DNA of 53,178 nt from an uncultured Ruminococcus sp. (GCA_902780505.1 CACZFN010000009.1:1-53178); one strand, 5' to 3'. Shown: positions 18,469 to 27,167, counted from the first letter of the stretch. Translations and numbers: made by a program. Notes: generated by a model not told the origin, from the sequence alone.

Positions 18469-21043
18469 GTATAAAATAGAGCTGCCCGAGTTCTGCTTGG
18501 TAGCGCTTGTCGGGGCAACATCTTCGGGGAAGAGTACATTTGCGCATAAGCATTTCAGATCCACCGAGGTGCTGTCGTCTGACTTTTTCAGAGGAATGGT
18601 CTGCGACGACGAAAACAGCCAGAGCGCATCTGCTGATGCGTTTGAACTGCTTTACTATGCGGCAAACAAGCGCCTTGACAATATGAAGCTGACAGTAATT
18701 GATGCTACGAATTTGCAGCCTGCCGCAAGGAAGAAAATATTAGACATTGCAAAGGAGCAGAATGTCCACACAGCAGCGATAGTTTTAAATATGCCCGAGG
18801 AGCTTTTGCAGCTAAGAAACAAAGCACGCCCCGACAGAGATCTGCCCGAGCGTGTGATACGTCAGCATTGCCGTGAGGTAAAGCGCAGCATAAGAAATCT
18901 AAAGCGTGAGGGCTTTAGATTCGTGTATGTTATAAACTCTCCCGAGCAGCTTGAAAATACCGAGATAGTGCGCACCAGGCTCTGGAATGACAAGCGTGAC
19001 GAGCATGGACCTTTTGATATTATCGGTGACATCCACGGCTGCTGTGATGAGCTGGAGATGCTGCTTGAAAAGCTCGGCTATGTAAAAACAAACGGTGTAT
19101 ATTCTCACCCCGAGGGCAGAAAGGCGGCATTCCTCGGTGACTTGTGCGACAGAGGAAACAGAAATGCCGATGTTTTACAGCTTGTAATGGATATGGTAAA
19201 GTCGGGCGGAGCAATAGCCGTTCCCGGCAACCATGATGTAAAGCTGCTCAAATACCTGCGCGGCAAAAAGTTTTCCATGTCGCACGGCATTGACAAAACG
19301 ATAGCCGAGATCGAAGACAGAGGTGAGGAGTTCAAACAGCAGGCGGCCGAGTTTATCGATGGGCTTATAAGCCATTATGTGCTTGATGACGGCAAGCTCG
19401 TTATCGCCCACGCAGGGATTAAAGAGGAATATATCGGCAGAGGCTCTGCAAGAGTAAGGGATTTTTGTCTGTACGGTGAAACTACAGGTGAAAATGATTC
19501 CTACGGCCTGCCCGTGCGCCTTGACTGGACGGCTGATTACAGAGGGCGTGCGGCTGTCGTTTACGGCCATATCGCAGGCAGAGAGGTAAGGGAGAAAAAC
19601 AACACCTTCTGCATAGATACGGGCTGTGTGTTCGGCGGCAAGCTGACGGCTTTTCGCTGCCCCGAAAGGGAGATAGTCGAGGTTGATGCCTTGCAGGAAT
19701 ATTTTACACCGATAAAGCCGCTTGATGAGCCTGATGTGCAGATAGATGAGTCTATCGGCGATATGCTCACGATAGGTGACATTGACAAAAAGCTGCACAT
19801 TGAAACTGCGCTTATGAATTCTATCGACATTCACGAGAACAACTCGGCAGCGGCACTTGAAACAATGTCACGCTTTGCGGCTGATCCGCACTGGCTCATC
19901 TATCTTCCGCCGACAATGTCGCCCTGCGAAACAAGCGAGCTTGACGGGTTTTTAGAGCACCCCTTGCAGGCGTTTGAATATTACCGCAGCCGTGGTGTAA
20001 AAAACGTTGTCTGCGAGAAAAAGCATATGGGTTCAAGGGCAGTCATAATCCTATGCAAAACGCCCGAAACAGCAGTTAAACGCTTTGGTATAGCAGACGG
20101 CACAAGGGGCATTATCTACACCCGAACGGGCAGAGGATTTTTTGATAAGCCTGATACCGAAAAAGAGCTGCTTGACAGGCTTGATAATGTGCTGACACAG
20201 ACGGGCTTCTGGAATGATTTTCAGACTGACTGGGTATGCCTTGATACCGAGCTTATGCCGTGGTCGGAAAAAGCGCAGGGGCTTATAAGGTCGCAGTATG
20301 CGCCTACTGGAAATGCCGCAAGGGGCAGCTTATCGGCAGCAGTCGCAGCGCTTGAAAAGGCTTGTCAGAGGCAGAATAATGCCTTTGAGGTGGACAAGAC
20401 CACCTCGGGGCAGAATGTTGACTTTCAGGCTGTGCTGAGCGCCTATAAGATAAAGCAGGAGGATATAGACCGCTACATCAAGGCATACCGTGAATACTGC
20501 TGGACGGTGAAAAGCACCGATGACTTCCGCATAGCACCGTTTCACATACTTGCTGTCGAGGGGAAGGTCTTTTCCGGGGAGAAGCACATATGGCATATGG
20601 AAAACATCAGAAAATACATCACGGGCATTGACGCAGTCTTTATGGAAACGCCGTTTATCTGTGTTGACACCGAGAACGAGGAGAGCGTTCAGAACGGTGT
20701 CAACTGGTGGCTGACACTTACCTCGGACGGCGGCGAGGGAATGGTAGTAAAGCCCGAAACATACACCGCAAAGCAGGGCTACAAGCTGTTGCAGCCTGCC
20801 GTCAAGTGCAGAGGGCGGGAGTATCTAAGGATAATCTACGGCGCAGAGTACCTTGCCCCCGGGCATCTTAAAAGGCTGAAGGTTCGCTCACTTACACGCA
20901 AGCGCTCACTTGCGCTCAAGGAATTCTCACTCGGAATGGAATCGCTGCACAGGTTTGTAAAAAACGAGCCGCTTTACAGAGTACACGAATGCTCATTCGG
21001 CGTGCTTGCCCTTGAAAGCGAGCCTGTTGATCCGAGATTATAA
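18461..21043 (+). CDS. pnkp: Polynucleotide kinase-phosphatase-ligase, RNA repair
   Basis: The 860-residue protein heals and seals broken RNA. It contains an N-terminal 5'-kinase with P-loop GATSSGKST (residues 18-26). Next is a central metallophosphatase from about 185 (DIIGDIHGCCDE, LGDLCDRG, VPGNHD, AHAGI), which removes 2',3'-cyclic or 3' phosphate. Last is a C-terminal nucleotidyltransferase/ligase with KHMGSR near 520 (the adenylated lysine just before it), GEGMVVKP near 765 and KCRGREYLR. Length and domain order match Clostridium thermocellum Pnkp, which acts as a complex with Hen1. The start overlaps hen1 by 8 bp, implying coupled translation. All key motifs appear intact. Confidence 0.95.
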   Translation: MDKYKIELPEFCLVALVGATSSGKSTFAHKHFRSTEVLSSDFFRGMVCDDENSQSASADAFELLYYAANKRLDNMKLTVIDATNLQPAARKKILDIAKEQNVHTAAIVLNMPEELLQLRNKARPDRDLPERVIRQHCREVKRSIRNLKREGFRFVYVINSPEQLENTEIVRTRLWNDKRDEHGPFDIIGDIHGCCDELEMLLEKLGYVKTNGVYSHPEGRKAAFLGDLCDRGNRNADVLQLVMDMVKSGGAIAVPGNHDVKLLKYLRGKKFSMSHGIDKTIAEIEDRGEEFKQQAAEFIDGLISHYVLDDGKLVIAHAGIKEEYIGRGSARVRDFCLYGETTGENDSYGLPVRLDWTADYRGRAAVVYGHIAGREVREKNNTFCIDTGCVFGGKLTAFRCPEREIVEVDALQEYFTPIKPLDEPDVQIDESIGDMLTIGDIDKKLHIETALMNSIDIHENNSAAALETMSRFAADPHWLIYLPPTMSPCETSELDGFLEHPLQAFEYYRSRGVKNVVCEKKHMGSRAVIILCKTPETAVKRFGIADGTRGIIYTRTGRGFFDKPDTEKELLDRLDNVLTQTGFWNDFQTDWVCLDTELMPWSEKAQGLIRSQYAPTGNAARGSLSAAVAALEKACQRQNNAFEVDKTTSGQNVDFQAVLSAYKIKQEDIDRYIKAYREYCWTVKSTDDFRIAPFHILAVEGKVFSGEKHIWHMENIRKYITGIDAVFMETPFICVDTENEESVQNGVNWWLTLTSDGGEGMVVKPETYTAKQGYKLLQPAVKCRGREYLRIIYGAEYLAPGHLKRLKVRSLTRKRSLALKEFSLGMESLHRFVKNEPLYRVHECSFGVLALESEPVDPRL

Positions 21044-21047
21044 AAGC

Positions 21048-21091
21048 AAATATCTCCTATGGGAACTAATACCCATAGGAGATATTTTTTT
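21048..21091 (+). terminator. Terminator after pnkp
   Basis: A long perfect stem ATATCTCCTATGGG/CCCATAGGAGATAT with an 8-base loop is followed by TTTTTTT. It lies between the convergent pnkp and phosphatase-like genes. Confidence 0.9.
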
Positions 21092-21103
21092 ATGGCAATA
21101 ACA

Positions 21104-21868
21104 CTAATTTGCATTTCTTTCCTTTATCACATTCAGGTATTCCTCACTAAACAGCCTTTCACCGCCTGCGCTGAAAAGTCCCGTCTGCGTGTCAAGCTCC
21201 TGTAAAAGCGAGCCGCCGCATTTCAGCCTTGCCCCTGCATACAATGGCATATCACCAAGCAAGGCAAGTGCAGTTTTGCTGTCATCATCGGTAAGAACAT
21301 CAAAAAAATGCAATTTCTTGTCACCCGATATTATATAGATGCTTTCGGCGCTTTTTTGTACGATGCTGTCCTTGATGATGCTTACTATCTGCTCTTTATC
21401 GGGGATAGCACGCCACAGGCGCAGTTCATCATCTCTCTGTGCCCCGATAACACACAGCGCTTTATACAGCTTGTTGTAGACTGCCTGACTCGGATAAAAC
21501 CTCGGATCTGAAAAGATCTTAGCACCAAAGCCCTCAAAATATTCGAGTATCGCGGCGGCGCAGCCTGCACTTCTGCTCTGCCCGTATTCGCACTGGCAGA
21601 TGATTTTTTTGCCCATTGATACGGCAGTAAAAACAAACCTTGCCGCTGCCTTTGCCGTGCTGAAAAAGTTATCATATCCACCGTTTTGCAAAAGCTCGTC
21701 CATATCAAGATCGTCTGCTATGACCTTGAAAGAGCTTGCCTTTGTAAGGGTAAGATTTACAGGCTTTCTCTCCTCATCACAAAAGCTGATAATGGCAGTA
21801 TCCGTATCTATACCGCCGTGGTAGAGCAGCTTTTCTATCTGTTTCCTTGAAAGTATTTCTATATCCAT
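21104..21868 (-). CDS. Protein-tyrosine-phosphatase-like protein, catalytic loop intact
   Basis: The 254-residue protein has a phosphatase P-loop, CEYGQSRSAG (near residues 93-102), matching C-x5-R of the tyrosine/dual-specificity fold, preceded by a KKIICQ strand and followed by a CAAAILEYF helix. The upstream part could supply a general-acid loop, but I cannot place the aspartate. The paralogue at 28125-29054 has the same frame around a loop that has lost Cys and Arg. ATG 21868 follows AGAGGTGG. It is a single-gene unit under operator 4. The substrate is unknown: protein, nucleotide or RNA 5' end. Confidence 0.7.
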   Translation of the reverse strand: MDIEILSRKQIEKLLYHGGIDTDTAIISFCDEERKPVNLTLTKASSFKVIADDLDMDELLQNGGYDNFFSTAKAAARFVFTAVSMGKKIICQCEYGQSRSAGCAAAILEYFEGFGAKIFSDPRFYPSQAVYNKLYKALCVIGAQRDDELRLWRAIPDKEQIVSIIKDSIVQKSAESIYIISGDKKLHFFDVLTDDDSKTALALLGDMPLYAGARLKCGGSLLQELDTQTGLFSAGGERLFSEEYLNVIKERNAN

Positions 21869-21921
21869 TTTCCACCTCTGAAGTATAGAGCTTTTTATCC
21901 TTCTCTTTTCCTTACATATAC

Positions 21922-21955
21922 AGTATAGCAAAGGCTATGCGCAAAATTCTGTGCA
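21922..21955 (-). promoter_or_regulatory. Island operator 4 with -10 box
   Basis: TGCACAGAATTTTGCGCA (21938-21955, minus) lies 10 bp before TATACT (21922-21927), upstream of the phosphatase-like gene. Confidence 0.85.
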
Positions 21956-21995
21956 TAGAAACAGCCGCCCGCAGGCGGCTGAAAAAAATATCACC

Positions 21996-23648
21996 TCACT
22001 TCTTATTCTTTGTTTTTCCGTACCTTTCATTTACCGATACCCTGCACTCGGGCAGCATTGCACAAAGCTCCTCTTTCTTTTCATCACTTATCCTGCAATT
22101 GCCTGCTCTGAATACTTTAAGGTCTTTAAATTCTTTTAAAAAGCTCAGATCTCCTTCAAGGTCAAAGCCTTCAAGAGTTATTCTTTGAAGATGTTGCATA
22201 TCCTTTAAAAACTCTATGCTGCCAAGCTCCTTGCCTTTTATGAATTCTGAAGGGCGGCGGCCAAATTCACCGAAAAACACCTCAATGCTTTCAAGGCCTT
22301 TCATTTTGTTGATGTCTTTAAGCCCGTCATTGTCTGCACCTGTTATGGATAAGGCATCTATATTCTGCTTGTCTGTAAGATAGGCTGTGTCGAATTTGCA
22401 CCTTGCAAGCCTTAATGATGTTACATTTTCAAGACCGTCAAGGTAATCTATCCCACGCAGGTCGGTGTCAAAAAACGTCAGATGCGAAAGTGTGTCTATC
22501 TCCCTGAGCCTTTTTATCTGCCCGGGAGTGCCGTTTCTGAGATCGAACCGTCTGCGCTTTTGTGAGATTGCAAGCTTGAACAGCTCATCAAAATCAATAA
22601 GCATAATTCTTCTCTCTTTAGGTATCTTCATGATATGGCTGTGCTGTATACCCTTGCGCAGCATTTCTTCAAGCTGCTTGTTAAAGCTTTCATTTCCAAG
22701 CACCGTCACCATATCAAGCATCGGCAGCATTGCAAGGCGCAGGTTGTTGGGCGTAGTCTTGACCTTTATTACCGTGCGGAAATCATCATTCTCGGGGTTT
22801 ACAGTATCCTTTCTTATCTCACCGCCGACTCTTTCGACAAACTCGGAAAGAACATCATTGTCCACTCTCACCGTGAACGTTTCGGGCAGCCCGCCGCCGA
22901 GAGTCGGTGAAAGCTTAATATATTCCTCCAAAGTCCCTCTTTCCTTAAACCCCGGTATAGTCGAGAGAGGACGTCGTTTTTCATCTGTCACAGTCACATT
23001 AGTGGTCCTGTCAAGTGACATTTCAGACAGAGTGTCCTCGCCGTCAACAGCGCAGATCATCACATACCTGTTGTTTGAGATTACAAGCTCGTAAGGACTT
23101 GCAAGCACTCCTGCTGTCGGGTATTTGCGATACCATGCAAGATCCTCTTTAAGTATCTTGTAATTGAGCCTTACCTTTTTGTTTTCCGCTATCGCAGTCT
23201 TGATCTCCTCATAGTTAAAGATAAGATCTTTGCCCTTTTTACCCGAATAATTATTCATTCTTGAAATGAAATACTTTTTATCCTTTTTTATCTTTTCCGT
23301 CCCGAAATATAACAGCTTGTCGATTATCTCCTCAGCATTGTCTGCCGAGATAGCATTTGTGTATATAAGGCTGTCGATAAGCACGGCTATCTCACTGTCT
23401 TCAAATTCCTTTTCATCAAGCACATAGTTTTTCTTAGGATCGGCGTAAAAGCCCGCCTCGTTCAGAGTATTGAGATGCTTTCTGAGTGTATTTCGTGAGA
23501 TCTTCAAGCCGTATTCACGCTCTATCTCCTCACACATCTCCTCCTGTGTCAGAGTGCGACTCTCCGAAGTAAAGCGCCTGAGATAATCAAGAACGATGAG
23601 CAGAGCCCCTTCCTTGTACAAAAATTCAGCGTGTCTGAGATCATTCAT
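21996..23648 (-). CDS. WYL-domain transcription regulator with C-terminal leucine-rich repeats
   Basis: The 550-residue protein has an N-terminal winged helix (about 1-70, with ISRNTLRKHLNTLNEAGF as the recognition region). A WYL domain follows at about 150-265, with ASPYELVISNNRYVMICAVDGE and the SLDRTTNV arginine, then a WCX-like domain (about 270-385) and a C-terminal region of about 150 residues with LRR-like strands (LSHLTFF, LENVTSLRLARCKF, LQRITLEGF, LKVFRAGNCRI). WYL domains bind ligands such as single-stranded DNA or nucleotides (known for DriD and for CapW/BrxR). ATG 23648 follows AAGGAGG. Its own promoter carries the island palindrome, so it is the best candidate regulator of the regulon and is probably autoregulated. 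Confidence 0.85.
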   Translation of the reverse strand: MNDLRHAEFLYKEGALLIVLDYLRRFTSESRTLTQEEMCEEIEREYGLKISRNTLRKHLNTLNEAGFYADPKKNYVLDEKEFEDSEIAVLIDSLIYTNAISADNAEEIIDKLLYFGTEKIKKDKKYFISRMNNYSGKKGKDLIFNYEEIKTAIAENKKVRLNYKILKEDLAWYRKYPTAGVLASPYELVISNNRYVMICAVDGEDTLSEMSLDRTTNVTVTDEKRRPLSTIPGFKERGTLEEYIKLSPTLGGGLPETFTVRVDNDVLSEFVERVGGEIRKDTVNPENDDFRTVIKVKTTPNNLRLAMLPMLDMVTVLGNESFNKQLEEMLRKGIQHSHIMKIPKERRIMLIDFDELFKLAISQKRRRFDLRNGTPGQIKRLREIDTLSHLTFFDTDLRGIDYLDGLENVTSLRLARCKFDTAYLTDKQNIDALSITGADNDGLKDINKMKGLESIEVFFGEFGRRPSEFIKGKELGSIEFLKDMQHLQRITLEGFDLEGDLSFLKEFKDLKVFRAGNCRISDEKKEELCAMLPECRVSVNERYGKTKNKK

Positions 23649-23679
23649 AAATTTGTCCTCCTTAGATTTCACTATGGTC

Positions 23680-23713
23680 ATTATAACGTGTGTTATGCAC
23701 AAAATTTTGCGCA
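23680..23713 (-). promoter_or_regulatory. Island operator 5 with -10 box, at the WYL regulator gene
   Basis: TGCGCAAAATTTTGTGCA (23696-23713, minus) lies 10 bp before TATAAT (23680-23685). The site core is identical to operator 2. Confidence 0.9.
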
Positions 23714-23823
23714 TCATCATTTGCGCCGTGTGTCGTTTTTTATATGATAGCATATTGGAAAATGAATTTCGTCAACAAATTGTGAACAATGTGGGAGAGG
23801 GGGAAATTTTGGACGATTTGGCT

Positions 23824-23878
23824 ATATTTGACAGATTCTCCCCATAATCTTGACGATATTGGTCAAATATGCTATAAT
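23824..23878 (+). promoter_or_regulatory. Promoter of the nuclease gene with inverted repeat
   Basis: TTGACG (23850-23855), a 17-bp spacer and TATAAT (23873-23878). A 9-bp inverted repeat ATATTTGAC (23824-23832)/GTCAAATAT (23862-23870) flanks the -35 box. This is unlike the island palindrome and suggests separate control. Confidence 0.7.
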
Positions 23879-23917
23879 AAAATCACTAAATGCGTTTTTA
23901 TTAGGAGGCGTTTATAG

Positions 23918-25213
23918 ATGGATAAAGAAAAAACCATTCTAATCAATACAATGTATAATGGTAATCGTGGTGCTTATTCCCAAGAGGGGAACAATATCGT
24001 GCATGAGGTGATAAATCTTATAAAGGCAGATAACGGAAATAACTACCTTTATATCGTTCGGGATGGAAAAGTCAATTATAATAGGAATATAGGCTGTGTC
24101 CTTCTTGCAAGACAGTCACAGTTTAAGTTCACTGTTGAAATAATAGCTAAGGCTGAAGGCTTAGAAGTTTATAATCAGAGAGTGGATAAATGCAATCGTG
24201 ACGGTATCACTTATGGTGGGAAAAAACTTTCTGAAATTTTTAGTGATAATACCTACAATGGTGTTAGAGAGGACAACCCCATTTGCATCAGTTTCAGAGC
24301 CGATAATATTTATTCTCCAAAAAAGAGATTATATTTAACTACTGACACCAATATAAAAATGGATAATGATAAGATATGTATTTCTTACATAGGAAAAAAT
24401 AGTTCTTACACTAAAGCCGGAAAAATCAACAATCAATCTATGAAATTATATGTTGAGGAAAGTTCAGAAAAGAATAACTATGATAAGCTATGTGAAATTG
24501 TTAATAGCGAAGATCTATGGGAAGAATATAATCTGCTCAAACTTGATGACATCAATTTATCAGACAACAGACAGTGCTTTATGAGTTATATTGGTCAGCA
24601 GTATAATGAAATCGCATATTCAAATCTATTTGCCAATGTATTTACAAGCTATTCAAATGAATTTAAGGAATTTTGTGAGAAAGTATTGAAAACTGAAATA
24701 AAAGACAGCTATAGTGTTAAAAGAGAATATGAAAACATTGATATACTTATTTATGATGAGGAAAATGTAATAGTAATAGAAAACAAAATTCATTCTTCAA
24801 TAAACGGAATTGATTACTCAACTAAAGAATCTCAATTAAGTAAATACTACAATATAATCAATAGTGGAAAGAAAAAAGCACACCACAATAGCGGTAGCAA
24901 AAACGATTCTAAAGAAATAGATATTGGTATCAATTTTAGCAATTATAAAGCTAAAAGATTCTATATTTTCGCACCTGAATATGAAATCACAACATTGTCT
25001 TCATTCATTGAAAAACAGGATTTGAAAAATGGTAAAGACTATACAATGATTTCTTATAAAAGTATATACGACCACTATATCAATTATAAAGATAGTATAA
25101 AAGATGATGTTTTTAAAGAATTCCTATTATCATTAGTACCCCATACCAAAGATAATGACAATGATGTGGAAAAACAAATGATGTTGAGGATCAAAAGCAA
25201 AAAGAATAATTAA
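23918..25213 (+). CDS. PD-(D/E)XK nuclease-family protein
   Basis: The 431-residue protein has a nuclease core in its second half: YENIDILIYDEENVIVIENKI near 270-290 gives the D...E-x-K catalytic pattern, and QLSKYYNII follows, as in PDDEXK_4-type proteins. The N-terminal ~190 residues look like a separate all-beta domain and are not recognised. The coding sequence is visibly richer in A/T and in Lys/Asn/Ile codons than its neighbours, suggesting recent transfer. It has its own promoter, lies between regulon genes and does not carry the palindrome. A defence or restriction role is plausible from the family but not shown. ATG 23918 follows AGGAGG. Confidence 0.75.
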   Translation: MDKEKTILINTMYNGNRGAYSQEGNNIVHEVINLIKADNGNNYLYIVRDGKVNYNRNIGCVLLARQSQFKFTVEIIAKAEGLEVYNQRVDKCNRDGITYGGKKLSEIFSDNTYNGVREDNPICISFRADNIYSPKKRLYLTTDTNIKMDNDKICISYIGKNSSYTKAGKINNQSMKLYVEESSEKNNYDKLCEIVNSEDLWEEYNLLKLDDINLSDNRQCFMSYIGQQYNEIAYSNLFANVFTSYSNEFKEFCEKVLKTEIKDSYSVKREYENIDILIYDEENVIVIENKIHSSINGIDYSTKESQLSKYYNIINSGKKKAHHNSGSKNDSKEIDIGINFSNYKAKRFYIFAPEYEITTLSSFIEKQDLKNGKDYTMISYKSIYDHYINYKDSIKDDVFKEFLLSLVPHTKDNDNDVEKQMMLRIKSKKNN

Positions 25214-25220
25214 TTTGCAA

Positions 25221-25255
25221 AAAAATGCCGCACGTTCGCCCCCTGCGGCATTTTT
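25221..25255. terminator. Bidirectional terminator
   Basis: AAAAATGCCGCA (25221-25232) pairs with TGCGGCATTTTT (25244-25255) between the convergent nuclease and SLOG genes. Confidence 0.85.
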
Positions 25256-25262
25256 GCTGCGA

Positions 25263-25670
25263 TCACACCCGCACTATCACCCCCACCAACTTCCCCCTCT
25301 CCTCCATATCTCTGATATTGCAAAGCGTCCCTCTCGTCCTTCCGTCCCAGAACATCAATGCTATGTCAGCCTCGTCTGCCATGGCAATATCCTTTTGCCT
25401 GTAAAACTCAAATCCTGTTTTGCCGCCGGTTTCAATGTGCCTGACATCAAAGCTGCCGACGTTGTTTCTCACCCTTTCGCCGCTTGCAAAAACGGTCACG
25501 TCCTTGTGGCATAGCTTTAACAGATACTCCTGTATCAGCCTGTCCGCCCCGAAGCAGTCGCCTACCAGAACGCTCATCTTTTCATTGTGTACCCTTATCA
25601 ACGCACTTTTCATAGCAGGCGACAGCTCCCTGATCGTCTTTGAACCGCCTATGAATATTTTTTCAGTCAT
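25263..25670 (-). CDS. Small SLOG-fold protein
   Basis: The 135-residue protein starts MTEKIFIGGSKTIREL. It contains VLVGDCFGADRLIQEYL near 48-64, a VTVFASGERVRN segment, and ALMFWDGRTRGTLCNI near 110, where the T-R-G-T turn is the nucleotide-binding signature of SLOG and related deoxyribosyltransferase-like folds. It is a minimal Rossmann domain with no extra domain, so it may be a nucleotide-signal sensor or an N-glycosidase. ATG 25670 follows AAAGGA. It is a single-gene unit under operator 6. Its sequence class differs from the DUF1273-type protein at 6370-6951. Confidence 0.75.
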   Translation of the reverse strand: MTEKIFIGGSKTIRELSPAMKSALIRVHNEKMSVLVGDCFGADRLIQEYLLKLCHKDVTVFASGERVRNNVGSFDVRHIETGGKTGFEFYRQKDIAMADEADIALMFWDGRTRGTLCNIRDMEERGKLVGVIVRV

Positions 25671-25697
25671 ATTATCACGTTCCTTTGTTATGACACT

Positions 25698-25731
25698 ATT
25701 ATACTGCTGTTTATGCACGAAATTCTGAGCA
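25698..25731 (-). promoter_or_regulatory. Island operator 6 with -10 box
   Basis: TGCTCAGAATTTCGTGCA (25714-25731, minus; one mismatch in the right half) lies 10 bp before TATAAT (25698-25703). Confidence 0.8.
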
Positions 25732-25795
25732 TACTATCTGATATGCTTGACCTAAGGAGATTGTTGCCTGATCCCGATCCTGCATCAGGCATATA

Positions 25796-26238
25796 CTATT
25801 CATGATCAACACCTCGGGAAGTATATCTGACGATATGATAACTGCGGCATACTCCGAGGTCAAGGGGCGACAGACCAGTTTGACGGAAAGCTCAAAGGCT
25901 GGCTCGGATTCTTTGATGCAGCGGTCATCGAACCGAAGCCATTTGAAACGGAAGATGAATTTAGAATAATCAAGCCCGAGGGTGGAGGAGGAACGGATTT
26001 TCAGATCATCTTTGAGTATGTACGGGAGAATATGCAGGACAGGCTGCCGGCAAGCATTATTATCCTGACCGACGGCTATGCGCCTTTCCCGGAAGAAAAT
26101 CTGACTATGGGCATAGCCGTGCTGTGGCTGTTAAACAATGACAGCATCGAGCCACCGTGGGGTAAGGCGGCAAGGATAAGCATAGACAGGTATGCTCAAA
26201 AAACTGCGTCTTACAAAAGCCACACGGATAAAGGATGA
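25796..26238 (+). pseudogene. Remnant of a VWA-like metallopeptidase (DUF2201 type)
   Basis: From 25796 one frame reads FMINTSGSISDDMITAAYSEVKG, the MIDAS-like start of a VWA domain (D-x-S-x-S, with Asn for the first Asp). Near 25868 the frame shifts and continues DQFDGKLKGWLGFFDA, then GGGGTDFQIIFEYV, ASIIILTDGYAPFP and PPWGKAARI, the typical C-terminal end of DUF2201 proteins. The N-terminal metallopeptidase half is missing. It has no start signal, so it is a decayed gene. Such proteins are usually paired with a MoxR-type ATPase, which is not seen here. Confidence 0.75.
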
Positions 26239-26358
26239 AATGGAAAAACGTACAGTATCGACCTCCAGCGGAGAACGATCTGACAACAAGCTGTAAAAGA
26301 GGTAATGGAAATAAAAGTAATGCCCTCTGCGTTTAAAAGTGCAGAGGGCAAGCCTTTC

Positions 26359-27012
26359 TCAAATATATGTGATATGCTTTTTGTGATACTCTATAAACTC
26401 ACCCGGTTCAAAATGCCGCAGCTCGCCGAAATCGGAGTGCATCAGTTTGAGCAGCGCTGCTGTTCTTGCTTGTGTGTTAAGGCTCCGTTTCGGGTTGAAT
26501 TCAATGTCGGTAAAATGGTCAAAGTCTGCAAGACGGGAGATCTCATCAGCAATCAGCGATTCCATGACGGCATTCAGGTAGATGTAGTCATAGAATACAG
26601 TCTTAGGCAGCAGAGGAAATCTGATGCCTTTATACTCAAATTTTGTCAGCTTAAAGCCTGCGGAATGAAGTGCGCCTGCCGCAGCCTTTGCCTCCTTCGG
26701 GTGGAGCGAGAGCCATTCGGTGTGGGGCTTTCCCGAACCGTCATCAAATACCTTAGATGACTGGAACACGCACTCCAGCGGATAGCCGTCAAGCGTCAGG
26801 TTGAAGGCACTCAGCTTTACACCGAGCGGCTCGGTGCTTTTGGTGCTTACTTCCAGCGGACGTGCATCTGAAACGAGTGCCCTTATTGCACTGTGCAGAC
26901 TGCCCACAGACTTCTGCTTCTGACTTGATGAAAACCCCGCAAACCATTCAAACTCAACATCACGCTCGCAAATTTTTCCGCCTGAGATGTAATAAACAGG
27001 TCTTACTGCCAT
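26359..27012 (-). CDS. Conserved unknown protein, DUF6977-like
   Basis: The 217-residue protein has the pattern RPVYY...EFEWFAGFSSSQKQKSVGSLH near the N-terminus, LGVKLSAFNL and FQSSKVFDDG in the middle, and FYDYIYL then FTDIEFNPKRSLNTQARTAAL near the end. I recall this as a conserved family of unknown function, probably DUF6977, from memory and without a search. The invariant-looking blocks with Trp, Asp, Asn and Arg suggest an enzyme rather than a structural protein. ATG 27012 follows a GGAGG-type site. It is controlled by operator 7, opposite the unit under operator 8. Confidence 0.7.
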   Translation of the reverse strand: MAVRPVYYISGGKICERDVEFEWFAGFSSSQKQKSVGSLHSAIRALVSDARPLEVSTKSTEPLGVKLSAFNLTLDGYPLECVFQSSKVFDDGSGKPHTEWLSLHPKEAKAAAGALHSAGFKLTKFEYKGIRFPLLPKTVFYDYIYLNAVMESLIADEISRLADFDHFTDIEFNPKRSLNTQARTAALLKLMHSDFGELRHFEPGEFIEYHKKHITYI

Positions 27013-27074
27013 AATGAAACCTCCGTTCTTTTACTCATTATTTCATATTTAAAATGAATGTCAACCGTACTGTT

Positions 27075-27108
27075 ATAATATCATACTTTATGCACAGAAT
27101 TTTGTGCA
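27075..27108 (-). promoter_or_regulatory. Island operator 7 with -10 box
   Basis: TGCACAAAATTCTGTGCA (27091-27108, minus) lies 10 bp before TATTAT (27075-27080). Confidence 0.8.
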
Positions 27109-27167
27109 GGGAGTTAAAAGCTAACGCTCGGAGACTAAAAGAGCGTATAAGACTCGGGCGGCTTTTT

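Noticed and set aside
21996-22400. The C-terminal LRR of the WYL protein as a separate gene fused by a lost stop
   Set aside because: The frame is continuous, there is no internal ribosome binding site or start, and the linker reads as normal protein.
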